DNA of 46,158 nt from assembly GCF_002087335.1 (NCBI RefSeq), contig NZ_MWVJ01000117.1:1-46158 (forward strand), read 5' to 3'. A program made the position numbers and the translations under genes. Numbering within the stretch: the first letter of the stretch is position 1; every line of letters begins with the position of its first letter. The stretch is from Pseudophaeobacter leonis (GTDB lineage Bacteria > Pseudomonadota > Alphaproteobacteria > Rhodobacterales > Rhodobacteraceae). Below, piece by piece: positions 27,839 through 36,396 of the stretch. The notes below the pieces were generated by a model. That model ran no database searches and was not told the DNA's origin. It saw nothing but the letters and a program-made list of their open reading frames with translations.

Positions 27839-28211
27839 TCAGGAGAGGGCAGGCGGCCCGCGTGCATCATAGCGCCAGTGAAAGCCGGCCGTATGATGGG
27901 TAAAGCCTTCATGCGCCCAGCGGGCACGCAGAGGTAGGGTGAGCCCCAGATCAGTCGCAGGGGTCTGGAGCAGATCCGCATGGATCGAGTGACCCGAGAA
28001 GGGACAGCTGCGATCATTTATCTGATCCGTCGGCGCAGGCAGGGGAGACCCGTCGCCGAGGTCGACCCAACGTTCCTCAGCCCCGTCGGTGGTACAAGAT
28101 CACCAGCAGCACCTTGCCGTCGCTGTCATGCGCAGGCATCCACCCCGCCGGGATCAACCCGGCGCAGGCGATGGCCAGCAGCATGACATATGACAGCAGG
28201 CGGCAGATCAC
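27839..28211 (-). CDS. DUF2946 family protein, one frameshift near 28096
   Basis: Found by reading the - strand by hand. From a GTG at 28211, right after the engB stop, it runs MICRLLSYVMLLAIACAGLIPAGWMPAHD..., a signal or anchor segment. The frame breaks in the AA at 28096-28097. After removal of one base it continues CTTDGAEERWVDLGDGS, then CPFSGHSIHAD and ends GFHWRYDARGPPALS with a TGA at 27839-27841, 123 residues in all. The N-terminal LIPAGWMP, the CPF motif and the RGPPALS ending match DUF2946 as I know it. This family is often next to copper or TonB-dependent receptor genes. It lies between engB and the PepSY gene on the same strand. Confidence 0.75.
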
Positions 28212-28862
28212 CTATTCCAGACCGGTGATGATAGAGCGCAGCGTGGCGATGCCATCGCCTTTTTCCGAGGAGGTCAGCACGATCTCGGGATAGGCTGCGG
28301 GGTGACGGGCGAGGGCAGTGCGCACCTGCTCGATCACCTTTTCGCGGTCTTTGGCCTTGACCTTATCGGCCTTGGTCATGACGCATTGGAAGGTCACAGC
28401 CGAGCTGTCCAGCAGGCTCATGATCTCTTCATCGACCTCTTTGACGCCGTGGCGGCTGTCGATCAGCACAAAAGCCCGGCGCAGGGTCTGGCGGCCGCTC
28501 AGGTAGCGCTTGAGCAGCTTTTGCCATTTCTCGACCACCGCCAGCGGAGCATTGGCATAGCCATAGCCGGGAAGGTCGACGAGATAAAGATCGGGGCCCT
28601 GGGTGAAAAAGTTGATCTCTTGCGTACGGCCCGGCGTGTTGGAGGCCCGCGCCAGACCCTTGGTGCCGGTAAGGGCGTTGATCAGGCTGGATTTGCCAAC
28701 GTTGGAACGGCCGGCAAAACAGACCTCCATGCGGTCCGCATCGGGCAGGCCGGACATGGCGACAACGCCTTTGACGAACAGGGAGTCGCCGGCAAACAGC
28801 TTGCGGCCCTTTTCGGCGGTGATTTGGTCCGGCTCTTCGGCCAGGGAGAATGAGATCTGCAT
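28212..28862 (-). CDS. engB: Ribosome biogenesis GTP-binding protein EngB/YihA
   Basis: A 216-residue GTPase with G1 GRSNVGKSS (about residues 51-59), G2 region NTPGRTQEINFF, G3 DLPGYGYA and G4 TKADK. It is needed for 50S subunit assembly. ATG 28862 overlaps the TGA of the MOSC gene by one base; a GTG three bases upstream is an alternative start. Translationally coupled within the yidC-MOSC-engB run. Confidence 0.95.
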   Translation of the reverse strand: MQISFSLAEEPDQITAEKGRKLFAGDSLFVKGVVAMSGLPDADRMEVCFAGRSNVGKSSLINALTGTKGLARASNTPGRTQEINFFTQGPDLYLVDLPGYGYANAPLAVVEKWQKLLKRYLSGRQTLRRAFVLIDSRHGVKEVDEEIMSLLDSSAVTFQCVMTKADKVKAKDREKVIEQVRTALARHPAAYPEIVLTSSEKGDGIATLRSIITGLE

Positions 28863-29614
28863 CACAGTACCTTTACGCTATCGCCAAGCTGAATGTCACC
28901 ACCGGTCAGAACCTCAGCATAGACCGAAAAGTTCTGGTGGCCCCAGTTTTCCTTCAGGGTCTTCAGGGTGTCGGCATCCCGCTCGCCGGTCTTTGGGTTT
29001 GCAGTGGTTGCGAGGCAGCGCACCACGGGCTCGCGAATCACAAAGACCGCACCGCCAATTTGTATCGTTTGACCCATGAGGTCGTTTTCGACCCAGGGCT
29101 GGCCCAGATCGAACCAGATATTGCCGCGCCAGCGCAGCGGTGACAGATCATACCCGATGGCCTCCTCAACCGCGCGGTGGGAGGACCAGTTGCACAGGGA
29201 AACCGAAGGGAAATCAGTATCGGTCATTCCGCGACCGGGAACGCGAATGATCCGGGCCGAGGCGGCGCGGTTTGCCGGCACCAGCGGCTTTTCCCAGTCG
29301 AGAAACCGCGAAAGGTCCCCGGCTACGTCAGGATCAAAGCTAAGATCAGGTCGGTCGGGGTGGCTCAGCGTCAGCTGACCGCTTGCGTCGTCAAGCCGGG
29401 CATCAATCGCCATCAGCTGCGGCGCTTTGGAGCCACGGGTGAAATTATTGCAGGGGGCCCATTCGGAGGCGTCGGCCTCTGAGGCCTCATGGGCAACGGC
29501 CCAGACACGATCGCCGGGCATTGTCTGCCCGGCGATCATTGTTACCTTGTCCAGTGCCTCACGCCCATGAGATTTGAGCGGGTGGCGCCAGATATTTGTA
29601 ACTGTTTCGGTCAT
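28862..29614 (-). CDS. MOSC domain-containing protein
   Basis: A 250-residue protein starting MTETVTNIWRHPLKSHGREAL, the MOSC N-terminal beta-barrel. The C-terminal MOSC domain is seen in RCLATTANPKTGERDADTLKTLKENWGHQNFSVYAEVLTGG, including the usual conserved cysteine. MOSC proteins are predicted sulfur carriers related to the molybdenum cofactor sulfurase C-terminus. Its ATG overlaps the yidC stop (ATGA) and its stop overlaps engB. Its presence between yidC and engB looks like a lineage-specific arrangement. Confidence 0.9.
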   Translation of the reverse strand: MTETVTNIWRHPLKSHGREALDKVTMIAGQTMPGDRVWAVAHEASEADASEWAPCNNFTRGSKAPQLMAIDARLDDASGQLTLSHPDRPDLSFDPDVAGDLSRFLDWEKPLVPANRAASARIIRVPGRGMTDTDFPSVSLCNWSSHRAVEEAIGYDLSPLRWRGNIWFDLGQPWVENDLMGQTIQIGGAVFVIREPVVRCLATTANPKTGERDADTLKTLKENWGHQNFSVYAEVLTGGDIQLGDSVKVL

Positions 29615-31419
29615 TTCTCATCTGCTTTTGGCTTGCGCTTGACGCTGGCCTTGATGTTGCCAAACACGTCCGGCTTATAGCCGTGGCTGCGCATGATGAG
29701 ATATTGCTGACTAAAGGTGATGGTGTTGTTGGCGATCCAGTACACCACCAGCCCCGAGGCAAACCCACCCAGCATGAACATGAAGACCCAGGGCATCCAG
29801 GCAAAGATCATCTGCTGTGTCGGATCTGTTGGGGCCGGGTTCAGCTTTTGCTGCAGCCACATCGAGATCCCCAAGAGCAGCGGCAGGATGCCGATGAAGA
29901 CCAGCGCCATGATGCTTTCCGGGGCCGGGCCGTCAAAGGGCAGCAGCCCAAAGAGGTTCATGATCGAGGTTGGGTCGGGCGCGCTGAGATCCTGGAAGGG
30001 ACCAAAGAAGGGCGCATGCCGCAGCTCGAGCGTGACAAAGATCACCTTGTAGAGCGAAAAGAAGATCGGGATCTGGATCAGGATCGGCAGACACCCGGCA
30101 GCGGGGTTCACTTTTTCCCGCTTATAAAGCTCCATGATCTCTTTTTGCTGCTTCTGGCGATCATCACCAGCGCGCTCTTTCAGCTTCTCCATCTCCGGCT
30201 GCAGCTCTTTCATCTTAGCCATCGAGGCATAGGATTTATAAGCCAGCGGGAAGACGATGATCTTGATCAGGACGGTCAGGGCGATAATGGCCCAGCCCAT
30301 GTTGCCGATCAGAGCATTGAGCCAGTGCAGCACGGCGAACATCGGTTTGGTCAGGAAAAAGAACCAGCCCCAGTCGATGCTGTCGAGGAAGCCGGCAATG
30401 CCGCCCTGCTTTTCGTAGGTGCGGATGGTTGCCCATTCCTTGGCACCGGAAAACAGCTGGGTGGTGACCTCAGAGGTCTCGCCAGCGGCCAGGGTCATTG
30501 TCGGCAGCACAACATCCGTTTGATAGATATCGCGGCGCTCGTCATATTTGGCGATCGAGCGGAAGGCCTGGCCGGGGGCCGGAACCAGAGTCGACATCCA
30601 GTAGTGATCGGTGAAACCGATCCAGCCATCGCCTGCAACCTGTTTGACCTGCGCGCGCGACCCGTCCCGTGGATCGACGTCAAAATCGGCAACGTCGGAA
30701 TAGTCCAGCTCGGCCAGCTCTCCGTCGGCCATGCCAACAACGCCTTCGTGCAGAATGAAGAAGTTCTTCAGATCCGCAGGCTCGCCATGGCGGGCCAGGG
30801 TGCCATAGGGCGCCAGGGCGACGGTCTCACCGGTGGCATTGCTGACCGACTGGGTGATGGAGAACATGTAGTTCTCATCCACCGAAACGGTGCGGCGGAA
30901 GGTCAGCCCCTTGCCGTTGTCCCAGGTGAGCGTCACCGGGGTCTCGTGCGTCAGTGTAGCGCCCGCAGGAGCGCTCCAGAGGGTATTGGCACTGGGCACG
31001 TCGTCAAAGCCAAGTCCGGCACCCGGAGCCCAGCCATAGAGCGCGTAGTAGGCGCCTGGCTGTCCCACCGGTTTCAGGAACTGGACGATTTCCGGATCAT
31101 CAATGGTGACGCGATAGTCTTTCAGCGCCAGATCATCGATGCGACCGCCCTGCAGCGAGATGCTGCCGGACAGGCGGTTGGTCTCGATGTTGAGCCGTGG
31201 TGCATCAGATGCACTGGTTTCTTCGGTCGACTGGCTGGCAATAGCTTCAGTCGTTCCGACATTCGGGCTGCTGGCGGCATCGCCGACAGGCGCCGTTTCA
31301 GCCACCGAAGCATCCGGCGCGGGCGCGGGCTCTGGCGGAGGGAAAAAGCTATACCACCCGAGAATCACCAAGAAACTGAGTGCGGTTGCGAGAATGAGAT
31401 TCTTGTTCTGGTCGTCCAT
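29611..31419 (-). CDS. yidC: Membrane protein insertase YidC
   Basis: A 602-residue insertase. The start MDDQNKNLILATALSFLVILGWYSFFPP is the conserved first segment; an in-frame codon 60 bases upstream gives an atypical extension. A large periplasmic domain (about residues 60-350) is followed by the five-helix core, including FFFLTKPMFAVLHWLNALIGNMGWAII and KYKSYASMAKMKELQPEM-like text. It inserts membrane proteins with or without SecYEG. In other bacteria it follows yidD directly; here ttcA and an EAL gene lie between. Confidence 0.96.
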   Translation of the reverse strand: MDDQNKNLILATALSFLVILGWYSFFPPPEPAPAPDASVAETAPVGDAASSPNVGTTEAIASQSTEETSASDAPRLNIETNRLSGSISLQGGRIDDLALKDYRVTIDDPEIVQFLKPVGQPGAYYALYGWAPGAGLGFDDVPSANTLWSAPAGATLTHETPVTLTWDNGKGLTFRRTVSVDENYMFSITQSVSNATGETVALAPYGTLARHGEPADLKNFFILHEGVVGMADGELAELDYSDVADFDVDPRDGSRAQVKQVAGDGWIGFTDHYWMSTLVPAPGQAFRSIAKYDERRDIYQTDVVLPTMTLAAGETSEVTTQLFSGAKEWATIRTYEKQGGIAGFLDSIDWGWFFFLTKPMFAVLHWLNALIGNMGWAIIALTVLIKIIVFPLAYKSYASMAKMKELQPEMEKLKERAGDDRQKQQKEIMELYKREKVNPAAGCLPILIQIPIFFSLYKVIFVTLELRHAPFFGPFQDLSAPDPTSIMNLFGLLPFDGPAPESIMALVFIGILPLLLGISMWLQQKLNPAPTDPTQQMIFAWMPWVFMFMLGGFASGLVVYWIANNTITFSQQYLIMRSHGYKPDVFGNIKASVKRKPKADEK

Positions 31420-31498
31420 GTGGGACTGCCACCTCGTGTAGGGAATGACAGGGTGTGGTTCAACAGAGATGGACCCCAAAGGTCAAGCGGAATCGCCG

Positions 31499-31525
31499 AA
31501 AACCGGGGCGGCAATGCGCCCCGGT
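31499..31525 (-). terminator. Probable intrinsic terminator between the EAL gene and yidC
   Basis: Read on the - strand, ACCGGGGCG (31525-31517) and CGCCCCGGT (31510-31502) form a perfect 9-bp stem, followed by T to 31499. The T-run is short, so the strength is moderate. It would uncouple yidC from the EAL gene. Confidence 0.6.
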
Positions 31526-31563
31526 GGCAGAAAACCCTGGATCAGCAGGGGATCAGCGGCGGA

Positions 31564-33108
31564 TTAGCGGGTGTGTCGACCGATTTCGGGAGCTTCCTGC
31601 AGCTTGGCTTCATGGGCCGTGATCCAGTCCAGTGTCTGGTCAAAGGGCATGGGACGACCAATGCCAAAGCCCTGTACGTGGCCGCAGCCAAGCTGCGACA
31701 GCAAAGCGTGTTCGCCGACGGTTTCCACCCCTTCGGCCAGGGTCTCAAGGTCGAGGCGTTCCGCCATGGTCAGGATCGCGGCAATCAGTTTTTGCTGATC
31801 GGGATCGCGGTCCGCCCGCAGCACAAAGGAACGGTCGATCTTGATCCGGGAGATATTAAAGCGGCGCACCGCAGAGATCGAGGCATGGCCGGTGCCAAAG
31901 TCATCCAGCTCGATGTGGCAGCCCAGCTCGCTGAGGGCGGCAATATTGCGGGTGACCACGTCATCGGGTTGATCCGTCATCACGGTTTCCAGAATCTCGA
32001 CCGAAAGACGCGCCGGGGGCAGACTAAAGCGTTCCAGCTCCCACTTGATGTTCTCGGCCAGATTGGGATTGCGCAGCTCCTGGGTGGCAAAGTTCACCCC
32101 AACGGCGGGGACCTTGACGCCAGCGGCATCCCAGGCGTTCAGCGCGGTCAGAGAGTGGTACAGCATCACCTGGCTGAGACGTTCCATCAGGCCGCATTCC
32201 TCAAGAACGGGGAGGAATTTTCCAGGTGGGATCAAACCACGGACCGGGTGCATCCAGCGCGCCAGGGCTTCAAAGCCCGAAACGCGGCCAGTGTCGGTAC
32301 AGATTTGGGGCTGGAACCAGGGCAGGATGTGACCTGCCTCAAGGGCTTCTGCAGCCTCTTCACGCAGGCTGCCACGGGCTTTGCTGCGTTGGTGCATATC
32401 GGCCGAGAACACCCGAATGCCGGAGGGGCCGTTCTGTTGTGCCTCGTTCAGGGCAGCACTGGCGGCTGAAGACCAGTCGCTGGACAGTTTGCCGGGCGCA
32501 CGGGTGTTGAGGCAAAACCCAATGGAGCAGGAGGTGTAGATGGTGGTGCCATCCAGCGAAATCGGCTCTTCCACCGCGGCCTGAATACGGCCTGCCATCT
32601 GAACACAGGCTTCGAGATCCAGTTGCAGCACAGGGGTGAGGCAGAGGGCAAATTTGCTGTCGCCAATGCGGGCAACGGTGTCGCCATTGCGCAGGGTACT
32701 GGCAATGCGTTCGCCACAGCTTTGAATAATTCTGTCGCCGGCATCCTGCCCTTCACGGGTGACGAGCTCTTTGAACTCATCAACCTCGATATAGTAGAGA
32801 GCCGAGCGCAGTTCGGTCTTGTTGCAGTCTTCGACGATGCGGCTCATTTCCAGCTCAAAGCCTTCGCGCAGCATCAGCCCGGTGACGCTGTCACGGGGGG
32901 TGAAATTGCGGGCATTGGCAGAGAAGCCGCCAAAGGCTGCAAAGATCAGAGGGATACCCAAAGCAACCCACAAGAGTGCCGCCTCACCACCGACCCAGAA
33001 GGTCGCGAGGGTGAGCGCAGGTAGGAACGCAAGAATGGGTGGCGCAAAGAGTGCCGGTGCCAATCTTGTCCGAATTCGGTAAAGGAGACCGGAATTCGTG
33101 TGTGTCAT
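31564..33108 (-). CDS. EAL-domain cyclic-di-GMP phosphodiesterase with degenerate GGDEF domain
   Basis: A 514-residue protein. Two N-terminal membrane segments (about residues 17-60) are followed by a GGDEF-like domain whose active motif reads IGDSK (148-152), so cyclase activity is not expected. The EAL domain has E280-A-L, VNFATQEL, EILET, DDFGTG, KIDRSF, AEGVE and QGFGIGRP; these cover the metal and catalytic residues of active phosphodiesterases. It probably hydrolyses c-di-GMP, with the GGDEF part regulatory. It sits 65 bases downstream of ttcA in the rpmH-to-yidC run, an unusual place for a signalling gene. Confidence 0.92.
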   Translation of the reverse strand: MTHTNSGLLYRIRTRLAPALFAPPILAFLPALTLATFWVGGEAALLWVALGIPLIFAAFGGFSANARNFTPRDSVTGLMLREGFELEMSRIVEDCNKTELRSALYYIEVDEFKELVTREGQDAGDRIIQSCGERIASTLRNGDTVARIGDSKFALCLTPVLQLDLEACVQMAGRIQAAVEEPISLDGTTIYTSCSIGFCLNTRAPGKLSSDWSSAASAALNEAQQNGPSGIRVFSADMHQRSKARGSLREEAAEALEAGHILPWFQPQICTDTGRVSGFEALARWMHPVRGLIPPGKFLPVLEECGLMERLSQVMLYHSLTALNAWDAAGVKVPAVGVNFATQELRNPNLAENIKWELERFSLPPARLSVEILETVMTDQPDDVVTRNIAALSELGCHIELDDFGTGHASISAVRRFNISRIKIDRSFVLRADRDPDQQKLIAAILTMAERLDLETLAEGVETVGEHALLSQLGCGHVQGFGIGRPMPFDQTLDWITAHEAKLQEAPEIGRHTR

Positions 33109-33173
33109 GTTCAGACCTTTCGCCTCAAGCAGGTATGCTTCAGCAGAATAGAGGCCTGTTCCTGACTCCGGAG

Positions 33174-34059
33174 TTAACGCAGGTGGGGAATTTCGTCCAA
33201 ATCGGTGGATTCCTCGGCGGTTTTGAGCGCAAGGCCCATAAAATCAAACAGTTTTGGGTCCAGCAGGTGCGAGGGTCGAGCATTTGTGAGGGCACGGACA
33301 TCACCTGACGGCGTCCGGGGCTGTTTGATTCCCACTGATCAAGGATTTGCTTCACCTGTTGGCGTTGCAGGCCATCCTGGCTGCCGCAAAGGTCACAGGG
33401 AATGATCGGGTAGTCCATTGCCTGCGCGAATTTTTCACAGTCTGTTTCGGCCACATGAGCCAGAGGCCGATAGAGAAAGAGATCGCCTTCTTCATTGACC
33501 AGCTTTGGCGGCATGGTGGCAAGGCGCCCCCCGTGAAAGAGATTCATGAAGAAGGTTTCGAGGATGTCATCCCGGTGATGTCCCAGCACCACGGCCGAGC
33601 AGCCTTCTTCGCGGGCAATCCGGTAGAGATTGCCACGGCGCAGGCGGGAACACAGGGCGCAAAAGGGCCGCCCCTGTGGCACCTTGTCCATGACAATGCT
33701 GTAGGTGTCCTGATATTCAATGCGATGGGGCACACCCATCTTTTCCAGAACCTCAGGCAGCACCGTGGCGGGAAAACCGGGTTGTCCCTGATCAAGATTG
33801 CAGGCCAGAAGACCACGGGAAGCAAGCCACGCCACTTCAGCTCGTGCAGGACCGCAAGCAGAGTGTAGCTGTCCTTGCCACCAGACAGGCAGACCAGCCA
33901 GCGTGGTGTGCTGCCATCGGAACGGCGATCGACCATACCATATTGCTCGATCGCTTCGCGCGTCTGCCGCACGATTCGTTTGCGCAGCTTTTTGAACTCG
34001 GTGGTCGAGGGAGCGCCGTTGAACAGCGGGTGGATTTCTTTTTGTTCATCATCAAGCAT
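33174..34059 (-). CDS. ttcA: tRNA 2-thiocytidine biosynthesis protein TtcA, two frameshifts
   Basis: TtcA thiolates C32 of certain tRNAs using an iron-sulfur cluster. The start [13 protein letters not shown] follows AGGGGCCGCC. The PP-loop SGGKDS is at 59-64. The frame breaks near 33812 (one base missing). It then continues [20 protein letters not shown] with CALC and CDLC, the cluster-binding pairs. It breaks again near 33298; one base added there restores [24 protein letters not shown] and ends IPHLR with TAA at 33174-33176. Corrected length is 295 residues, normal for the family. The breaks are more likely sequence errors than decay, as every functional motif is intact. Confidence 0.9.
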
Positions 34060-34109
34060 GGCGGCCCCTAGCCTTTGACGCGGCATTTGCCAAGAAGAAA
34101 AGTCGCTAT

Positions 34110-34142
34110 CCCAACTCTGGCCCAACTCTGGCTTAACCCTGG
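34110..34142. repeat. 11-bp degenerate tandem repeat at the yidD stop
   Basis: CCCAACTCTGG at 34110-34120 and 34121-34131, followed by the diverged CTTAACCCTGG at 34132-34142. The third copy contains the yidD stop codon on the - strand, so this is another gene-end duplication. Confidence 0.75.
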
Positions 34143-34507
34143 CCCAAACCCTTGCCGCACGTCTTTGCGGCCATGCCAGAGGCGCCTCTCAGGGGTTTAG
34201 GACGCCTATTGGCTGTCCTTGGGGGATTGTTTTGCTGCCCGTTTTGCGGCCCGTCTTGAGACCTGTTTTGATGGCTGTTTTGCGGACCGTCAGGAACCGG
34301 ATCATAGCCATCGCCACCCCAGTGGGGACAGCGCCCGATGCGTCGAGCCGTCAGCCAGGCACCTTTGACAGCCCCATGTTTTTCAAAGGCTTCCAGAGAA
34401 TAGGCGGAACAGGTCGGCTGGTAACGGCAATTGAAGCCCACCCAGGGGGAGAGCAATAGCCGATAGGCGCGCACGGGGAGCGCCAGAAGATGTGCGAGCG
34501 GTGTCAT
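34133..34507 (-). CDS. yidD: Membrane protein insertion efficiency factor YidD, with Q/N-rich tail
   Basis: A 124-residue protein. The start MTPLAHLLALPVRAYRLLLSPW is chosen because an earlier in-frame codon would overlap rnpA and lacks family similarity. The core CRYQPTCSAYSLEAFEKHGAVKGAWLTARRIGRCPHWGGDGYDPVP is the YidD signature with its cysteines. The usual protein ends soon after; here about 50 residues follow. They include five four-residue repeats (PQNS, HQNR, SQDG, PQNG, QQNN) from a 12-bp DNA repeat. It lies in the classic rpmH-rnpA-yidD order. Confidence 0.92.
   Translation of the reverse strand: MTPLAHLLALPVRAYRLLLSPWVGFNCRYQPTCSAYSLEAFEKHGAVKGAWLTARRIGRCPHWGGDGYDPVPDGPQNSHQNRSQDGPQNGQQNNPPRTANRRPKPLRGASGMAAKTCGKGLGQG
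34225..34284. repeat. 12-bp tandem repeat (five copies) inside yidD
   Basis: Five 12-bp units at 34225-34236, 34237-34248, 34249-34260, 34261-34272 and 34273-34284. They share a GTTTTG core (one unit has GTCTTG). They encode the Gln/Asn-rich tail of YidD, one four-residue repeat per unit. Confidence 0.85.
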
Positions 34508-34544
34508 GCCCCAAAGATAGGGAGAGATGGCCGGGTTAAACAGA

Positions 34545-35002
34545 TCATCCGTGGATCTTTTTGACCGCATAGGCCAGGTCGCGCTTCAGATCTTCAAAAT
34601 CGCGCTGGTCGGTTTCTTTGGCACGGCCAATCAAAACATAGTCCCAGCCGCTGCGGCCGAGCTTTGGGCAAAACCAGCCGGGCGGCTTCGCGCAGGCGGC
34701 GTTTGGCGCGGTTGCGGGCGACAGCATTGCCGACCTTCTTGGAGCAGGTAAAGCCGACGCGAAAGCCCCCGGGTTCAGTCTCGGTGCGTTTGCGGCCCTG
34801 AACCATCATGCTTTTGGTGCCCTGACGGCGGGCGCGGGCCGCGGCCCAGAAATTCGCTGCGCTTAGACAGCACCACCAGGGGTGCTGATTTGCCCCCGGT
34901 CTGCGCAGGCTCTGGACAAACAGGCTCTGGACAAACAGAAACCGCCGAAGGCGTGTTCCCGTGGTCAGCAGCGCTGTCCTGAGGGGCCTTCGGCGGTGTC
35001 AT
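34545..35002 (-). CDS. rnpA: Ribonuclease P protein component, two frameshifts and N-terminal extension
   Basis: RnpA is the protein subunit of RNase P, which trims tRNA 5' leaders. From ATG 35002 (after AAGGATTGACAG) it reads [21 protein letters not shown]..., then VLSKRSEFL. One extra base in CCC (34845-34847) shifts to [48 protein letters not shown], the RNase P signature [11 protein letters not shown] second extra base in TTT (34663-34665) leads to [29 protein letters not shown]. Corrected length is 151 residues, with about 45 residues ahead of the usual start. The gene is essential, so the breaks are probably errors. Confidence 0.9.
34906..34938. repeat. 15-bp tandem duplication inside the rnpA 5' region
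   Basis: CAGGCTCTGGACAAA occurs at 34906-34920 and 34921-34935, followed by CAG. On the - strand it encodes the duplicated VCPEP peptide in the RnpA N-terminal extension, so it is in frame. Confidence 0.9.
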
Positions 35003-35028
35003 ATCTGTCAATCCTTGAAGCTGTGCGC

Positions 35029-35163
35029 TTATGCGCTCAGCTCCTTGCGACCGCGTGCGCGGCGTGCGTTGAGGATCTTGCGGCCTGCCTTGGTGGCCAT
35101 GCGCGCACGGAAGCCGTGGCGACGTTTACGAACCAGGTTCGAAGGCTGAAAGGTGCGTTTCAT
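35029..35163 (-). CDS. rpmH: 50S ribosomal protein L34
   Basis: A 44-residue protein starting [21 protein letters not shown], with [21 protein letters not shown], the nearly invariant L34 sequence. rnpA starts 26 bases downstream. First gene of the - strand run that leads to yidC and beyond. Confidence 0.98.
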   Translation of the reverse strand: MKRTFQPSNLVRKRRHGFRARMATKAGRKILNARRARGRKELSA

Positions 35164-35601
35164 CGCTCCGGTCTCCAAATACTATCTGCGGGAAAAAGCG
35201 GAATCGCTCCCCTCGGGTCTATCTCGAAGCCCGGTCTTTAGAAGGGATTCTCTGCCAAGTCAAACCATGAGACCGGACTTTTGCCGGCAGCGTGCAACAT
35301 TTCTGCCAAAAGCGGCGCTATTAGGCCAGTATATAGCTTGGAATGTTGCAAAGCCGCGCGCAATGCGCCGAATCCTCACAAAATAGCACTTATCAGATCA
35401 AGGCGGCGTGATAAGCCCCCTCAACGCCTCGCGGTTGGAGATTTTTCGGCGTAGCAAGCCAAAGCGCGCAGAGCGCCCAGAGCACAGACCAGAGCAAAGA
35501 CCAGATGAAGGCGCAGTTTCGGCGGCCCAAGATGGACTGCGCAAAGCTGGGTGACTAAAGAACTGGGCCACAAGCGAGGCCGGAGAATCGAGGTCAGAGA
35601 G
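35164..35601. other. Gene-free region between rpmH and the divergent TVP38-type gene
   Basis: About 440 bases with no convincing gene. A 9-bp inverted repeat, TGCAACATT (35293-35301) and AATGTTGCA (35342-35350), flanks a 40-bp stretch. Just inside it, TATACT read on the - strand is a candidate -10 for rpmH, without a convincing -35. No dnaA box was confirmed. The rest has no visible feature. Confidence 0.45.
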
Positions 35602-36393
35602 ATGAGTGATATGACAAAGACGCCAAAAGGCGGCATTGCCCGCCACCTGCCCTTGATTGCCGCGGTTGCGGTTGCCGTGATCGGGGCTGCGACCCTCAAG
35701 GATTACCTCAGCTTTGACACTCTGCGGGACAATCGTGAGGCGCTTTTGGCGTTTCGGGATCAAAACTATCTTGGCCTCGCAGCAATTTTTGCCTGCATTT
35801 ACATCCTGATCGTGGTGTTTTCGCTGCCGGGGGCTGCGATGGCCTCGGTCACGGGTGGATTTCTCTTTGGTCTTGCCATGGGCACCGGGCTGAATGTGGT
35901 CTCTGCCACCATCGGGGCCACGGGTATCTTTCTGGCGGCGCGCTGGGGGCTGGGAGAGATGCTGACGGCCAGGCTCGAATCGGCTGAGGGGCGCATTCAG
36001 ATGCTCAAGAACGCGCTGCGCCAGAACGAGGTCGAGGTCCTGTTGCTGCTGCGCCTGGTGCCTGCAGTGCCGTTTTTTGTCGCCAATCTGCTGCCGGCCC
36101 TGGTCGGGGTGCGGTTTGGCAATTTCCTGTGGACGACGGCTGTGGGGATCATTCCCGGCGCGATTGTCTTTACCTGGATCGGCGTCGGCGTGGGCGAAGT
36201 GTTTGATCGCGGAGAAGATCCGGACCTGTCGCTGCTGTGGGAACCACATGTGATCGGGCCGATTCTTGGACTTTGTGTGCTGGCTGTGATGCCAATCATC
36301 GTCAAAACCCTGCGCCCAAAGGCCACTGGACCAAAGACCTCTGCACCACAAGAACCTTCCCCAACGAGTCCTGACCCAAAGAAAGAGAGCTGA
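35602..36393 (+). CDS. TVP38/TMEM64 family (SNARE-associated/DedA-like) membrane protein
   Basis: A 263-residue protein with about five membrane segments and the PF09335 core: YILIVVFSLPGAAMASVTGGFLFGLAMGTGLNVVSATIGATGIFLAARWGLG and LLLLRLVPAVPFFVANLLPALVGV. Start MSDMTKTPKGG at 35602; a second Met three codons later is possible. Family members act in lipid scrambling or transport in various organisms. The next gene starts three bases after the stop; pairing with a flavin disulfide reductase is a recurring association, and the two probably work together. Confidence 0.87.
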   Translation: MSDMTKTPKGGIARHLPLIAAVAVAVIGAATLKDYLSFDTLRDNREALLAFRDQNYLGLAAIFACIYILIVVFSLPGAAMASVTGGFLFGLAMGTGLNVVSATIGATGIFLAARWGLGEMLTARLESAEGRIQMLKNALRQNEVEVLLLLRLVPAVPFFVANLLPALVGVRFGNFLWTTAVGIIPGAIVFTWIGVGVGEVFDRGEDPDLSLLWEPHVIGPILGLCVLAVMPIIVKTLRPKATGPKTSAPQEPSPTSPDPKKES

Positions 36394-36396
36394 GCC

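Noticed and set aside
29683..32469. Very long + strand ORF (928 codons) opposite yidC and the EAL gene
   Set aside because: It is the antisense shadow of two well-supported genes in GC-rich DNA and has no protein-like motifs.
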